From NCBI GenBank assembly GCA_015680685.1, contig MNCI01007937.1, forward strand, positions 1,180,007-1,244,006: a stretch of DNA of 64,000 nucleotides, read 5' to 3'. Source of the stretch: Gnetum montanum (lineage: Eukaryota; Streptophyta; Gnetopsida; Gnetales; Gnetaceae). Positions 9,653 to 22,444 of this stretch are shown in pieces (position 1 is the stretch's first letter; each line of letters opens with the position of its first letter). The notes below the pieces were generated by a model that was not told the DNA's origin, did not search any database, and worked only from the letters and a program-made list of their open reading frames with translations. A program made the position numbers and the translations under genes.

Positions 9653-11228
9653 ATGGAGAGAACCTCATACACAAAGCTATCCATGTTCAATGGATTTGAC
9701 TTCACCTATTGGAAATCAAGGATGCAAGACTTCTTCAAATCTATGGAGTTTGAAGTTTGGAAATCCATTCTTGAAGGCTACACATCGCTTATTGATAACA
9801 CAATAGGATTCATAAACCCTCGCAATAAATCAAGTCAAGAAGAACAAGATAAATTTATGTTTGACTCTAAAGTAAAAAATTGTTTATATTTTTCTTTGAA
9901 TAAATCATAGTTTAATAGATTAGTAAGATGTAAAATGGCCAAAGAAATTTGGCAAACTTTAGAGGCTACTTATGAAGTGACGTCTATAGTTAAGCAATCT
10001 AAAAAGTTAGTTTTGTAAATGAAGTATGATAAGCTCAAGAAGAAAGAAGGAGAGAAAATAAAAGACTATTTTTCTAGAGGAAATAATCTTGTTGTGGCCA
10101 TTAGAGGTACTAGTAAAAAGTTTCTAGAAATCAATGTTATTATAAAAATGATTAGGATGCTACAACTACAATTTAGGCCAAAGGTGACTGCAATGGAAGA
10201 AATTAGAGATTTTGTTTAGTCTAAAATTTCAAGAACTTCAAAGTTCTCTCATTGTCTATGAAATTAATCTCATAATCAAAGGAGTCATTCAAGAGAGGTA
10301 GCCCATAGCCGTAAAATCAATCACCAAGGAAAAGGAACCTAATCAGCAAGATGTAAGCAAGGAAGAGGAGATAGCTCTTCTCTCTAGAGGGCTGCAAAGA
10401 CTCATGGAAAAAAGGGGAAAATGCTTAAATCAACAAAGAGATAAGAAAAGTAAAAATCTTTCCAATTCCAATATTGATTTTTCCTCTATAGAATGTTGGG
10501 TATGTGGTGAAAGAGGCCATTTGGCCTCCAAGTGTCCTAATAATAATAGTAGATGGCAATGAAAGGATAGAAATGATGAGGAGTTGAAAAAGGCCAACTT
10601 ATATACAAGTTGGGATGATGATAAGAAAAGTAAAGAATAATTTGATAACTCTACCAAAAATTCTCATCTCATATGCATGGCTCTTATAGATGAAACCTCA
10701 CAACATGCTATAAAACCAAGTTGTAAGTATGATGAAATGTATGGTGAATTGTGAAAAGAAATTCTTGTTTTGCATTACTTACTTAGAAAGATGAAGAAAT
10801 TCTTAAATATGAATCTTGATATAATTCACATAAAATTAAAAGGAGAGATCTCAAACATAAAAGCTGAGATTCATCAATTAACACCCTTAAGCAAGGATTG
10901 CATAAGCCTTCTAGAAAGAAAGACTTGTGAGCAAACTAAGAATGAAGATTCTGGCTCAAAGGCAAGCATAGTCAGGTTTGATAACCTCATTCATGAGGAA
11001 AATACTTTACTTATCTATAAAAATTGTGGTAGTAATCAAAAGCTTGATTATTCTCATGGTTATAAAAATAAGATTGATGCTTGGTCTTGTCAAAAATGTT
11101 TTGGTAAAGATTTTTTACAAATAGTAGCTAAAAATAAAAAGAAGTGGAGAATTGAAAATTTCCTCAAAGAGATAGATGATGCAATAGGTGATCAAGGATT
11201 CATTCATAAAGAACATGAACAAATATAA
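9653..11228 (+). pseudogene. gag: TE-B gag (Ty1/copia type) with CCHC zinc knuckle
   Basis: Nucleocapsid polyprotein of a copia-like element. It starts MERTSYTKLSMFNG 45 bases after the primer site. It contains the copia gag signature (FDFTYWKSRMQDF, then EIWQTLEATYE) and KLKKKEGEKIKDYFSR. A frameshift between about 10,220 and 10,490 moves it to another frame. There a complete zinc knuckle, C-W-V-C-x4-H-x4-C, lies at 10,494-10,535. The same frame continues through stops into a 152-codon open run (10,770-11,228), charged and probably coiled-coil, typical of the tail of copia gag proteins. No protease, integrase or RT follows. Confidence 0.85.
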
Positions 11229-13137
11229 TCATCATGTAAAAGATCTAATGGAAGAGAACCAAAAGGCAAAGAGGTACTTCATGATAGAGGATCTCATCTC
11301 AAACTTCATTAATCTTCATCCTCTCTATTGCAAGTAAGGTAAGTCAAGGTAAGTTTCTATCTCCTTGCTTGCTAAATTTTGTAAGTCTAAAATTATATTT
11401 GATATGTGCTTACTTTATTTGTGGGATGTTAACCCTAGATTAGCACTTATTAGAAATTATTTTTTGGGGGCCTCTATTGAAATAATTGATTATGATAATT
11501 GGATTTATGAAAGTTTGTGGTATGGAACTTGTAATGAATTCTTATCTTGCTAATTAAAAGGCCTAACTCCCTTGCATATATTTCTTGCCTGGAAACCTTA
11601 TGATGAACTATTCCTTGTTTCAAAGCTTATTTCATTTGGAATATTTAACCAAATTATTTTAATACTTTTTTTGAAAATTTATCTTTTGAATTCTTAGCTA
11701 AAACACTTGTTTTTAGTGTCTAAAATTATCACATGAAATTCATGTTGATTATATCTCTTGTAACAATGATTTTATTTTGCAAAGTTTAATCTCTTTAGGA
11801 GGATTTTTTTGTACCTTTGATGAACTTCTTAAATCATTTGAGAAAAGGATCTTTTCAAGAGAAATTATCATGTATGTATGATGTTTATGTCTATTTTCTT
11901 GCAATGATTTCTGAGGATTTCAATGTATTTTACAAAGTTTTGAGAGTGTTTTAGATTTTTTTTTTTTTACATATTTAATGGGAGACCCTACTCTCCATAC
12001 TTGATCTTAGAATTTCTATGCAGTTGGAGATCCTAAAAGGCTAGAAAAGAGTATAAAATCTCTATATAATAGATGCATTATGACCAACGAAATTAGAAAT
12101 AATTACAATGGATGTTTCAAAATATGGATCATATATGCAGGGAGAGCATTAGTGTAGGGGGAGTCTTGAGTGATTCTCTCATGACATGATATTATAGTTG
12201 CACCTTTATCAAAACTAAGCAAGCAAGAGCATATTCATATGAATGTATCCTTTATACATCTAAGACCCTTCTTTTTATTATAAGTTGAGAAATACTCACA
12301 ATGGTAAGTGCTCATGATCTCCTTTGGTAAGAAATGATGAGGAAAAAGTATATGTATGCTGGTCTCAACATGATTATCAGTTTGTGAATTATGTTTTTAG
12401 TTATGCTTGATTATTTGATATAGTGAGCTTGATTAATTTTGTTGTTTTGTCTTAAAAGCCAAATTTGCATGTTTTTCCTCTATAACAGCTATTCCTTATC
12501 ATTTATCTTCACTTCAAAAGAAGGTGAATTGATTTAGTAAATATGGAAATTTGTTAAAGTCATATAATATATTTGCTACTAATGGTTTATTGGCTCTAAC
12601 AATAGGTTACAAGATTTAAAATGCCTAGCCTTTGGACTTCATAAATTTATTTTTAAATTCTCCTGAAAGGCTTGGTTATGCTTCATATATATAAAGGGTA
12701 GCTCTTAATAGAATTCAATTCTAAGAATTTTAAAGGTGATAGATACTTATTTGCTTCTGTCTATTTGATTAAAAGAGATGGTTGTCATATAAATGATTGA
12801 TCTTTTGATATAAGTAGATATCTTGAATTATGTTAAAAGTTGAATTTGCATGTTCTACCTACCTTATTCTTTATCATTTTATTTCAAGAGGAGAACATTA
12901 GATACAATTTGAGTACTTTTTCTTCCTTGGCTATTATACTCAAGTGCATATATATTTTCTATGTTTGTTCGTGACTTTTTTTCAATTCTTCTTAATAATG
13001 TTTTAAAAGGGGGAGAATGTGGTTGTTGATCTAATATGATTGATATTAATATATAACTGATGTTATATACATAATTAAAAATATATGTCTTAATGCTTTC
13101 TAAAGATTACTAACCCATTTTCTTAAGTTTTGAACAT
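11229..13137 (+). other. TE-B internal non-coding region
   Basis: AT-rich sequence where a complete copia element would carry pol. I see no integrase, RT or RNase H motif in any frame. A first PPT-like tract (AAAAGGGGGAGAATG) lies at 13,007-13,021. This is consistent with a gag-only, non-autonomous derivative or an old deletion of pol. Confidence 0.6.
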
Positions 13138-13154
13138 CACCAAAAAGGGGGAGA
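13138..13154 (+). other. TE-B polypurine tract
   Basis: ACCAAAAAGGGGGAGAT directly precedes TGTTGAAC, the LTR start. This is a typical copia PPT/LTR junction. Confidence 0.85.
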
Positions 13155-13155
13155 T

Positions 13156-13829
13156 TGTTGAACTTTTGGTATGTCAAAGCCTTAAAACAATGGAGAACAA
13201 TGATGTTTGTGTGGTTTCTATGTTGATAGGACAAGAACATGAAGACCACAAGGAGAGCCTAGGAAATGACATATATAAGAACCGGCTAGACACAAGAACC
13301 TATTGGATACAAATGCAAACTCTAGGAATGAGAGCTACAAAAGAATGATAAAGTGAAGACTGCAAGGACTCAAGAGAACATTGGACCTTATAGAAAATAA
13401 GTACTCAAGAAGAAAGTTTGTTAAGACAAAAGGAGATCTCAAACAAGAAGGATATCTACAATGTCTTAAGGAAGAATTTGAGAGTTAAAGAACATGGATG
13501 AGGAATGAAGACTTCAAAGCTCAACTCTAGTGTTCAAAAGGAAGGCTTATCATTGAAGAATTAATTACGAAGAAGAAATCTCCAAGAATCAGCAAACATC
13601 TCCCATCAAGTGAAGACATCTCCTAAAAGTAGTAGATGACTTGGGCAAAGTAAAGGAAAACTAGTGAAGACATCTTGCAAAAATAGTGGACATTTACAAT
13701 CAAGAGAAGATGTCATCTTGATGATGAAGATGTCTTGGTTGCATTGAAGGTTTCTTAGAAGAAGATTTCTTTCAAAAATAGTATATGTCTCCCTTTTGAA
13801 GAATACATGTCCTTAGAGACGTCTCCCTT
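13156..13829 (+). mobile_element. TE-B right LTR, interrupted by TE-C
   Basis: Begins TGTTGAACTTTTGG after the PPT and aligns with the left LTR from about 13,400. It stops in the middle of the region matching the 48-bp repeats (GACGTCTCCCTT), exactly where TE-C starts with TGAAACACC. TE-C is therefore younger than TE-B. The rest of this LTR is not in the window. Confidence 0.85.
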
Positions 13830-14590
13830 TGAAACACCATAAAATTTTACATATTATAACCAATCTTCATTATGTAGCTTTCACACCATGAAACCCAAGG
13901 CAAAATTTCATTGTAAATGTGAACCCACAATGGGAAATTTCATATACTTTATACTTTTGGGGCTGAAAATGCCTCATAAGTGGTCAAAGCCTTATTTCCC
14001 AAGTTAAAAGAGTCACCTAGTATCCATATTTGGGCTTGGATTGGTCAAAAATGGCTTTTGGAATAACAAAAAAAGAAATTTGATGGGTTTTATGGGGGAT
14101 ATGCATCTTTCTATGCTAGAAACACCTACAAGGGGTAGATCTCACCTAACCCTAGCATGGAAGAGTGGAGGGTTTGAAAACTTTCCCCCCTTTCAATGTG
14201 AAGACCAAATGCACAACTTGGAAACCTTCCCCCAGCTTGGAAACTCCCACCCCCCTCCTTTAGCCTAAAAATTTTTCCCCCTAATGTGAAAGTTTCCCCC
14301 TCCCCCATCCACACCACCCCTCCCATCCCTCCATCCTAGAAACTTTCCCCCTAGCCTAGAAAGTTTTCACCCAGCTTGCAAACTTTTCCCCTAGCCTAGA
14401 AAGTCTCCCCCCATCCCCAATGTGGAAAATTCAATCCCCCATCATGGAAGACACAAGGAGAAAAATTCATTAATTCATGCACTTTAACATTAACTAGCCA
14501 CTTCAACAAGCATGGTGGATAACTTAATGTGGAAGATTCATCTCCAGCGTGGAAGGTGTGCCCTAGTTACTATTTATAGTAAATAGAATG
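13830..14590 (+). mobile_element. TE-C 5' LTR (3' part deleted)
   Basis: Starts TGAAACACCATAAAATTTT and follows the TE-A LTR (6,923 onward). It keeps the TATA-like ACTATTTATAGTAAA (TATTTATA at 14,571-14,578). Soon after that box the sequence already reads as gag, so the R/U5 part, the primer site and the gag start appear to be deleted around 14,590. Between 14,215 and 14,440 it holds C-rich degenerate repeats of about 20 bases (variants of AGCCTAGAAAGTTTTCCCCC). Confidence 0.75.
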
Positions 14591-17500
14591 GCCATGGGGG
14601 GAAGCTAATCTTACAAATTGAATCCAAGGATAAAAGGGAGTTTGAGCTCATACACAGGGGTGGGAAAGAGTACATCCCTTCCTCATATGAAGAAATTTCT
14701 ATTAACAGTGTCTATTTTAGCATCCTAGCCCAATTGATTACTATAGAAGAGGGAGATGACTAGCCTACCTATGGGGAACAACAGGAAGAGGAGGATGAAT
14801 TTAGGGCAAAATTTGAGCATGAAAACATCCTTGCAGGACTATTCCAACAAACATTCCCCAACATCACAAAACCTTCCCCTAATTCTTTTTTTTTCTCTAT
14901 GGACATGGTACCATCATCTTCCACTCCTCCGCACCCTACTATAGTAGATCCCATGTCAGTTGTAGTTACACATCACACTTATTCAATCCCACAAACAACA
15001 AAATATAACACATCAATGTCATATGCAACATAGCCTTGATATACAAAATCATAAATAGTGGCTTTTACCATTTCAAATCCAATAACTACTCAAATGGGAT
15101 CCACCATGAAACCCCTAGCAACACAAGGGTCATACACCACGTTTTTCCCTTTTGTGCCTCAAGTACTAGTACAAACATCTCTTTCTTTGTTTGTCCCATA
15201 AGCCACAACCATAGTGCAACCTTTTCCTTCTCTCATGCAACCCATAATGATGTTATAACCTCATAATAAATGTCAAAACCTTATGTAGAAACCTCATAAA
15301 TTATGGGGCCACCACAAGGCTTAGATTAAGCCTTCCAAATGATCCAAGACCTAATAGAGGAGTTGAAGATGCTTAAAGCCTCTTCCACACAAACTATCAA
15401 GATTATGGACTTCAACCAATATGATCCCATAAGTCTTGTAGTTCCACCTTTGACACTCCCTCTTGGTGTCCCCATTCCACAATTTAGCAAATACAATGAA
15501 GAAGGTGACCCTAATGCTCACCTTATTACCTTTCAATCTAAATGTTTTCTCTTGCAACCATGGCCTCATACCATCATAAGGATTTTTCCTATGTCTTTGA
15601 CTAGGAAAGAATTTGATTAGTATCATGCATTTCCCAAAGGATCCATATCCTCTCTAAAATACTTAGTAGCCTATTTTTTCAACTGTTTCAAGTATAAATT
15701 AAAGCTTGACATAATGCTTAACCAACTCATGAAGGTTAAGCAAGGGTCCTTAGAGCTTGTACAAAAATTTATTCAGTAGTGGAATGGACTACTAAATGAA
15801 ATTCCAGAACCCATAGCCAAAGCCCACTTGTTAGCCATATTCAAGGGAGTAATTAATAACTTCATCAAGTCTAAACTCTACTACCTCGATCCACAATCTT
15901 TGAGCCAAGCATTCTCATAAACCATTTGAAAGTCTAAACTTTGAAAGGAAGGATAGGTCTAAATACACTACATTTCCATTAATACCATTTGAATTTCTAG
16001 AACAACTATTAAGAAGTGGATGCATAAAACATAAACAAATGATCGAAGCTGCTTGAAAGAAACAAGAGTAACTATGCGAAATAGCCAAAGATCCCACTTG
16101 GGCAATGAAGGATGATCCCTAGTTGCCTAAATACTTTAAGTTAGACTAATTTTTCCATTATCATCAACTACCTAGTCATGATATAGACTTCTACCTTACA
16201 TTGAAGGATGACCTACAAAGAATGATAGATAAGGGGGAACTAGTCTTAGATGCTTCTAACCTAGTTGGACCATAAAACTAGTTAATGCAAGTCTACAAAG
16301 ATCCATTAAATGCTAATGATAGCTCCTATGTTATTTCAAAATTTGCCATAGATGACAATAAAATGGCTATAAGAGAACCATTCATGGTTCAAGTACCCCT
16401 CTATAATGAAAGAGCTTCTTTAGCTTCCCATAGCTCTAGATCTCTCTTGATTATGAAAGTACCATCATGAATGCCTTTGAGGAAACTGTTTGTCATCAAG
16501 GTCTCTCAACCCAATACAACCAAAATAGTTGTAGTCCAAAAAATTGCACAATGACCCCTTGTGGTGGCCAATACTATGTCCTGTTCCTTACAACCAATGG
16601 CTAACAACCAAAAAATTTCATCCAACCAAAGGAAGAAGCATAAGAAAAAGCCTAATAACAAGGGAGATAAGCAAATGGATGCACAAAAGGAAGTGGGTCC
16701 ACTAAAGTCCACTTCCATTTCAGCTATACCTATGACCTCCTCTATCCCATCTCCTTTAACCAACAAGCCATAGAAGGACATCAAAGTCCAAAACCAAGAT
16801 AGTAAGGAAGAGCCACAATAGCCATAGCCTAAAGTCGAAGTCTGTATTTTGGGATGCATGGAGGAAGTAAAGCACAACTGGGGTAACAAGCCTATGGCCA
16901 ACAATAAAAAATTCCTTAGTGCAATGTACCAAGTCAAGTAATCACTCAAGTAGAAAAATACAACCTTAAGCTTATATGACCTGATCATGACTTTTGCTAA
17001 ACATCGTGACAAGCTAGTCAAAATGTTGACCTCCATACCTATTTGTGAGGATATTCTTGCTAATGAGGAAGCCATCCATGCAATAATGATTCCTCTATTA
17101 CTAGGGGAGAAGGAATTAACACCCTTGACATTTCATGATAGCAAAATTAAGATTAATACTCAAAAAGGTGAAGTGACAACAACCCCTTTATTCATAACCA
17201 TACACATAGAAAACTTTAAAATACATTGGATGCATCTTAATGATGGAGCTACAACCAATGTCATCCCATGCATCATTATTGAATGCTTGGACTTGATTGA
17301 GCAAGTACAACCTACAACCACAATAGCTCTTAAGTTCTTCAATGGATCAAGATTTGACATCAAGGGGTTTATCTCCTTGGATTTTGTAGCTGAAGAATAA
17401 TTCTCTACAACCGTAAACATCTTAGTGGTGGAAGAGACACCAAGATTCAACTTGATCCTAGGAAGACCTTGGTTGGCTTAGTTACAAGTTGTGTCTTGGC

Positions 17501-17860
17501 CCATCCATCAAGAAATTCACCTTCCTTATGAGGGGGGTGAAATCATCATTCATGGTGATAACATGGCTCCCCTAGCTATCAACAATGTAGACATAGAGTA
17601 GGGTTCTAAAGTGGAGCTTCAAGAAGAAGTTGCTAGTCATGAAGAGTAAAAACCCAAGACAACCAATGATTACAATGATAAACAATAGGATACATTATGA
17701 AATGAACTTCCCTTTAATATCGTAAGTGAAGGGGATGGTGAGTACAATCTTGTGCAAAATAGGCCTTACTCACTCCCTAATCTTGCAAATATTAGGAAGA
17801 GTATAAGTGAAGTTTACCTTAACCTTCCCATGCCTCTATGACAAAGTACCATGATAGACA
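14591..17860 (+). pseudogene. gag-pro: TE-C gag-protease (Tat-like gypsy)
   Basis: Decayed gag and aspartic protease. The N-terminal part (14,591-14,760) reads KREFELIHRGGKEYIP and, after a stop, EEEDEFRAKFEHENILA. It aligns with the gag of TE-D (46,640-46,420, minus strand), which supports it although the frame is broken. The capsid-like domain runs from about 15,340 to 15,910 (LPLGVPIPQFSKYNEEGDPN, FPMSLTRKEFD, VKQGSLELVQKFIQ). The protease lies at about 16,990-17,480, with HLNDGATTNVIP as the active-site loop and NLILGRPWLA as the second conserved block. The whole region has many stops and several frameshifts. The extreme N-terminus is missing compared with TE-D. Confidence 0.85.
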
Positions 17861-18005
17861 AATAGCCTTATTCTTTCTTTTGCAATTTATTATATCTTTG
17901 TTATTTGATGCATGTAGCCTAAATTTATTTGCATTGTTACTTATTTGCTACAACCTTTCTTTATTTTTACTTATGTTTTAAACATTAAAAACGTGTTTCT
18001 TTTAG

Positions 18006-18302
18006 ACATGGTCTGCTATGTCCTTAAAATAGCATTCTCGTCTGCCAAGATGTTAAACTGGCATTATCAGTTTGCTATGACCTTAAACTGGCATTCTTGT
18101 CTGCTAAGATGTTAGCCTAGAATTATGGTCCACTATGAATTTAAATTGGCACTTGGTCTGCTAAGACATTAAACTAGCACTAATTGTTCACTAAGATGTT
18201 AAACTTGCAGTACATCCGCTAAGACGTTAAATTGGCCATACAGCCCACCATGGCCTTAAATTGACAAAACAATATAACCTATGCCTCCAATGGCCTAAAA
18301 CT
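18006..18302 (+). repeat. 30-bp repeat array after TE-C gag-pro
   Basis: About ten degenerate units of about 30 bases, each with GTCTGCTAAGAYNTTAAACT and GGCA, immediately downstream of the gag-protease frame. Confidence 0.8.
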
Positions 18303-18553
18303 AGAAAATATCTTTTTTATTATGAAATGCTCTTTTTTTGATTAGCATGACCAAAAAACATCAATATAGCCATTTACAACATTTATCACTATGGATGCAT
18401 ATAGCCAAGAAATAAAACCAAATATTCAAATTTAAAATTAAAATGTCCATAACATATAGTCATAATCACAATGTGTAGCAATGATGGAAAAGAATAACCA
18501 TTTATAACATAGTCTTGGTTACTCATAGTCATCAACATAAAAACAAAAACAAT

Positions 18554-19004
18554 TTAAACTAAAGGAGGTTGTTGAGTGGCATTCGAAGGAGGAAGTGGTG
18601 GGTCATTCTCACCCTCATCGCTAGGGCCACCAATGTCTCCTGAGGCCTAAAATGCAACAACATATAGCTAGTTAGTAACCCATAGCCAAAATCATGATTT
18701 AAAATAAAGACTAAAACATAAAATATATCAAACCTAGGGAGATTTTGGCTCCACGACTTCCGAGGGTAGATGTGGAAGGCCATTCTCCACAATGACATTG
18801 GCTACATCTACAAACAAGTGTGAAAACAACATCGCACTAAAGTTCCTAATGAGGTAAGCAAGGAAGTCCCTTGGCCCAAGCTGAAACCATAATGAAAGCC
18901 TCCCAAGAGGCATGTCATGTGGTAAAGTATTGATCTTGGGATGACCAATGTAGCACAAAATACCAACTAGCTCCACTATGATAAGGATAGGCCTTAAGGA
19001 GACC
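18554..19004 (-). pseudogene. Antisense two-exon gene in TE-C spacer
   Basis: Unrecognised. On the minus strand the acceptor TTTGTTTCATGCAG is followed by exon 1 (19,004-18,734), 89 open codons including PLGRLSLWFQLGPRDFLAYL and VENGLPHLPSEVVEPKSP. A donor AG|GTTTGA and acceptor TTTTAG|G bound an 87-bp AT-rich intron (18,733-18,647). Exon 2 (18,646-18,554) adds 30 codons (ASGDIGGPSDEGENDPPLPP, then TQQPPLV) and TAA, in the phase exon 1 leaves. The only stop is the last codon of exon 1, TAG, which could be a decayed CAG or AAG. It lies between gag-protease and pol, opposite to the element's direction. Antisense extra ORFs are known in some Tat elements, mostly 3' of pol. Alternatives are a captured host gene fragment or a host gene remnant. 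Upstream exons are not clear. Confidence 0.6.
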
Positions 19005-19799
19005 CTGCATGAAACAAAACAAAAACATTATGACCAATTAGTATTTCTTAACAGGTTAGGAAAGCATCCTAATCCAAGGTGAAATTGGCCTCTGTAAAAA
19101 TCTCTAAGGTGTTTATCTAAATTAGCTTAAGAAATTCCACAAATGGAATTATTACAACCTTTTAAAGCAAAAACAATATAACCTATTAGAGTTACTTAGT
19201 AAATTTAGATAAAACATGTAGTCAAAGATGAAATTTACAAATATCTTTCTATTTTTGGTAACCAAAACCTACTTTTTTAACCTTGGGCTTCCAAAATTGG
19301 GAAAAACATGAGCAAGGCTAAGTACCATGGATTTCCCCATTGGGGCAATAGTGTCCAACATGGAAGAAAGGGGCTAACACTCATTGTTTCCTCCCAACAC
19401 TCATCTAGCATAATTTTTACCTCAAAGTGGGCCCCACATGATCTAGAACCGCTCCAAGCATCTCCAATAGCCTTAGAACCTCACCAAACCTAGTTAAAAT
19501 TGGCCAAAATCTAGGATTTTATGTGTTTCACATGGGGGAAGGCTTCTTCCATGCTGAGCCTATCATCCTTAGCATAGATAGGTGGGGAGGAAGCTAAAAA
19601 TGATCTAAATTAATGATCTAATGACCATTTCTTGATGATTGGTGATCCCTAGACCTTGTCGAAATCCTCTAGAGCTTCCAAAAGCTCCAAAAGTGGTTAA
19701 AGATGGTACAAAACTATCATCTCCCTCTTCTCCACATTGGGGCCACCATTACTAGCATGGATGAAAGTGGGGAGATTACATGAGGCACTCAAAAGCCCC
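19005..19799 (+). other. TE-C spacer, intron-like part and start of repeats
   Basis: The first 250 bases are AT-rich and could be intron of the antisense gene. From about 19,300 the sequence becomes rich in CATGGAAG..GGGG phrases, like degenerate outer units of the 180-bp array. No gene seen. Confidence 0.5.
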
Positions 19800-22380
19800 C
19801 AAATTATCAAATCTTGACACCCAACAATGACCATTGTCACTAGCAACCATAGAGGTTGACATGCATGGTTGATCAGCTATTGATCTAGCCTAGATCTAAC
19901 GTTTTACACTAAGGATAACCTCTTCCATGCTAAGCCTTCCACCCTTTGCATGAAAAAAAAGGAGGAAGCTTGAAATCCCCCTCACAACCCCCAAAATAAT
20001 CATATCTTAACCTTATGCACTAATGGCCAATGCCAACAACCTTGTGAGCACTCATGCATAGCCAAATTGATCAAAATTAATCAAAAAATATTTTCCCCCA
20101 ATTTTCCACATTGAGCATGGAAGACCCAGCATGGAAAAAGGGGGTGAAGCCCAAAAGATTCCTTATGACCCTTGAAATAATCAAATTTCAATGTCAAATC
20201 ACAACAGTCAATACTAGCAACCTTAGAAGCCTACATGCATGCTTGAAAACAACCAAAAGTAATTGAAAATATTTTCCCAAAATTTTCCTTGCTGATCATG
20301 GAATCCCCAACATGAAAAAAGGGGGAGAACTCCAAAAAATTTCTTATGCCATTGAAATAACCAAATTTTGACATCAGATGTTAGCAGTCGATGCCAGCAA
20401 CCTCGGAAGCTTGCATGCATGCCTAAAAATGATCAAAAGTGATAAAAAATATTTCCCTGAAAGTTTCCATGTTGGCATGTAAGCCCCAACATGGAAAAGG
20501 AGGGGAAGTCCAAAAGATACCTTATGACCATTGAAATAACCAAATTTTGATATCAAATGTTAGTAGTCGATGCCAACAATTTTGGAAGCTTGCATGCATG
20601 CTTGAAAGCAACCAAAAAGGATCAAAAAGCTTTTTCCATAATTTTCCATGCTGATCATGGAAGCCCCAATGTGGAAAAAAGGGAGAAGTCCAAAAATTAC
20701 CTTATGATTCTTGAAATAGCCAAAATTTAATATTATATGCTAGCAGTCAACACCAACAACCTTGAGAATGTACATGCATGACCGAAAGTGATCATAAAGA
20801 ACCAAAATGCTTTCCCCCCAATTTTCCAAAATGATAATGGAAGCCCCAACATGGAAAAAGGAGGGGAAGTACAAAAACCACTCATCAACCTTCAAAAAAG
20901 TAAAATTTTAACACCAAATGTTGACCATTATCGCTAGTAACCTTAGGGACATACATGCATGATTGAAAATGATGCAAAAACATGAAAATATATTTTCCCC
21001 CTTATTTTCCATGAAAATATCTCCATCCATAGCATGGAAATAAGGGAGAAAGTTCAATAAAAACTTATAAATACTTAAAATTACCAAAACTTAACACCAA
21101 ACCATAGTCCTTAACCCTAGTAGCCCTGGAGACTAACATGCATAGTCAATTGAGGTCTAAATTGGCCTAAATCTAAGTTGCATAGTTCTTCCATGCTAGG
21201 GATACCTTTTTCCACGTTGAGGTTAGTATCCATAGTGTGGAAACTTAAGGGGAAACTTATTTGGGGCTCCTAAACATCTCAAAATGACATCAGGTGATCC
21301 TCCATGCACTCTAGAACCCTAGAAGTAGATGTTGGAGCCCTTAGACTTCACAAAACTAATCCAAAGTGATCAAAAATCCATTTCCCCTTATTTTCCATGT
21401 TGAGCTTTTCATCCCTAGCATGGAAAAAAGGGGGAAGCCAAAAACCACCTAGGGATTCCCAAAACTACTAAATTTTAACATGCATCCATAACTCTTGATC
21501 TTGACAACTTCAAGAGGTAACATGCACAGTCATTTGTCATCTAAATTAGTCTATATTTAAGATTATTTATTCTTCCATGTTGGAGTAACTTCCCTAGCAT
21601 TGAAACAAGGGAGAAATTTTCTTTGCCACTTTTTAAGACAAGATGGCACTCTCAGAAGACAAAGATCTACACTGAAGAACCCCAAGGCCTCACAGCCTCA
21701 AGATGTTTCTTGTTAGACCTCATTTCAACCTCTAAAACTCATTTCCCCCATTATTCCATGTTTGAGTAACTACTCCAGCATGGAAACAACATGGAAATAC
21801 CTTAAGTACCCTTAAAAAGTCTTCAAACATGTCCAAAATCAACTGAAAACTTGCAAAATCAAAGTCTGTTGTCCTATGGGCTTAGAAACCTAGTCAATTT
21901 GCTCCAAAATCACTCTAGATTCATAAAATAAGTATCCTCCAATTTTTCCATGATACGGATACTATGCCCAACATGAAAAAGAGGGGAAAGCCATTTCAAC
22001 ACCTATTGACACTCAAAATGACCTCAAATTCCCTTGAAACAAAGTTGGGAGATGCAAAAGTTCCAAATCTAGACTCCAACTACCTATTTGACCATATTTG
22101 ACCTTATTTTTGCTTTGATTTTTCTTCTCAATGCTAAAGCCCCTCTTTTCCACACTAGCCACTGTGCAAACAAAGGGGGAAGGCTTTAGAACCTACTTTT
22201 TTACCTTTACAAACCTCTGAAGTGCTCAATTTGGAAGGATATGACCTTGCACTTCCTTGAGAAGGTCCCAGGACCTCAATTTTGGACCCTTGAGTATCCA
22301 AAAATCTATTTTCCTTAGTCTCCATACTAAGGGCCCCTATTTCGACACTAAGCCTAATGTGGAAGCCTTTAAACACTTGA
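19800..22380 (+). repeat. 180-bp tandem array in TE-C spacer
   Basis: The phrase AANCAAATTTTGAYATCAAA recurs near 20,000, 20,181, 20,361, 20,540, 20,720, 20,901 and 21,081, so the period is 179-181 bases over at least seven units. A second anchor (CCCCAACATGGAAAAAGGGG) keeps the same phase. Units are more diverged and spacing looser from 21,240 to 22,380. Each unit also holds CATGCATG. Tandem repeats are known in the non-coding parts of Tat-lineage elements and can seed satellite DNA. Confidence 0.85.
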
Positions 22381-22444
22381 TGTTTGTTTCTAAACAGCCT
22401 AGAAATAGCCCTGATTGATTCCTAACCTCACCTAATAGCCTTGT

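Noticed and set aside
16506-17075. 189-codon minus-strand ORF
   Set aside because: It lies antisense to the gag-protease linker of TE-C, whose sense frame is supported by homology; no splice sites or motif favour the antisense.
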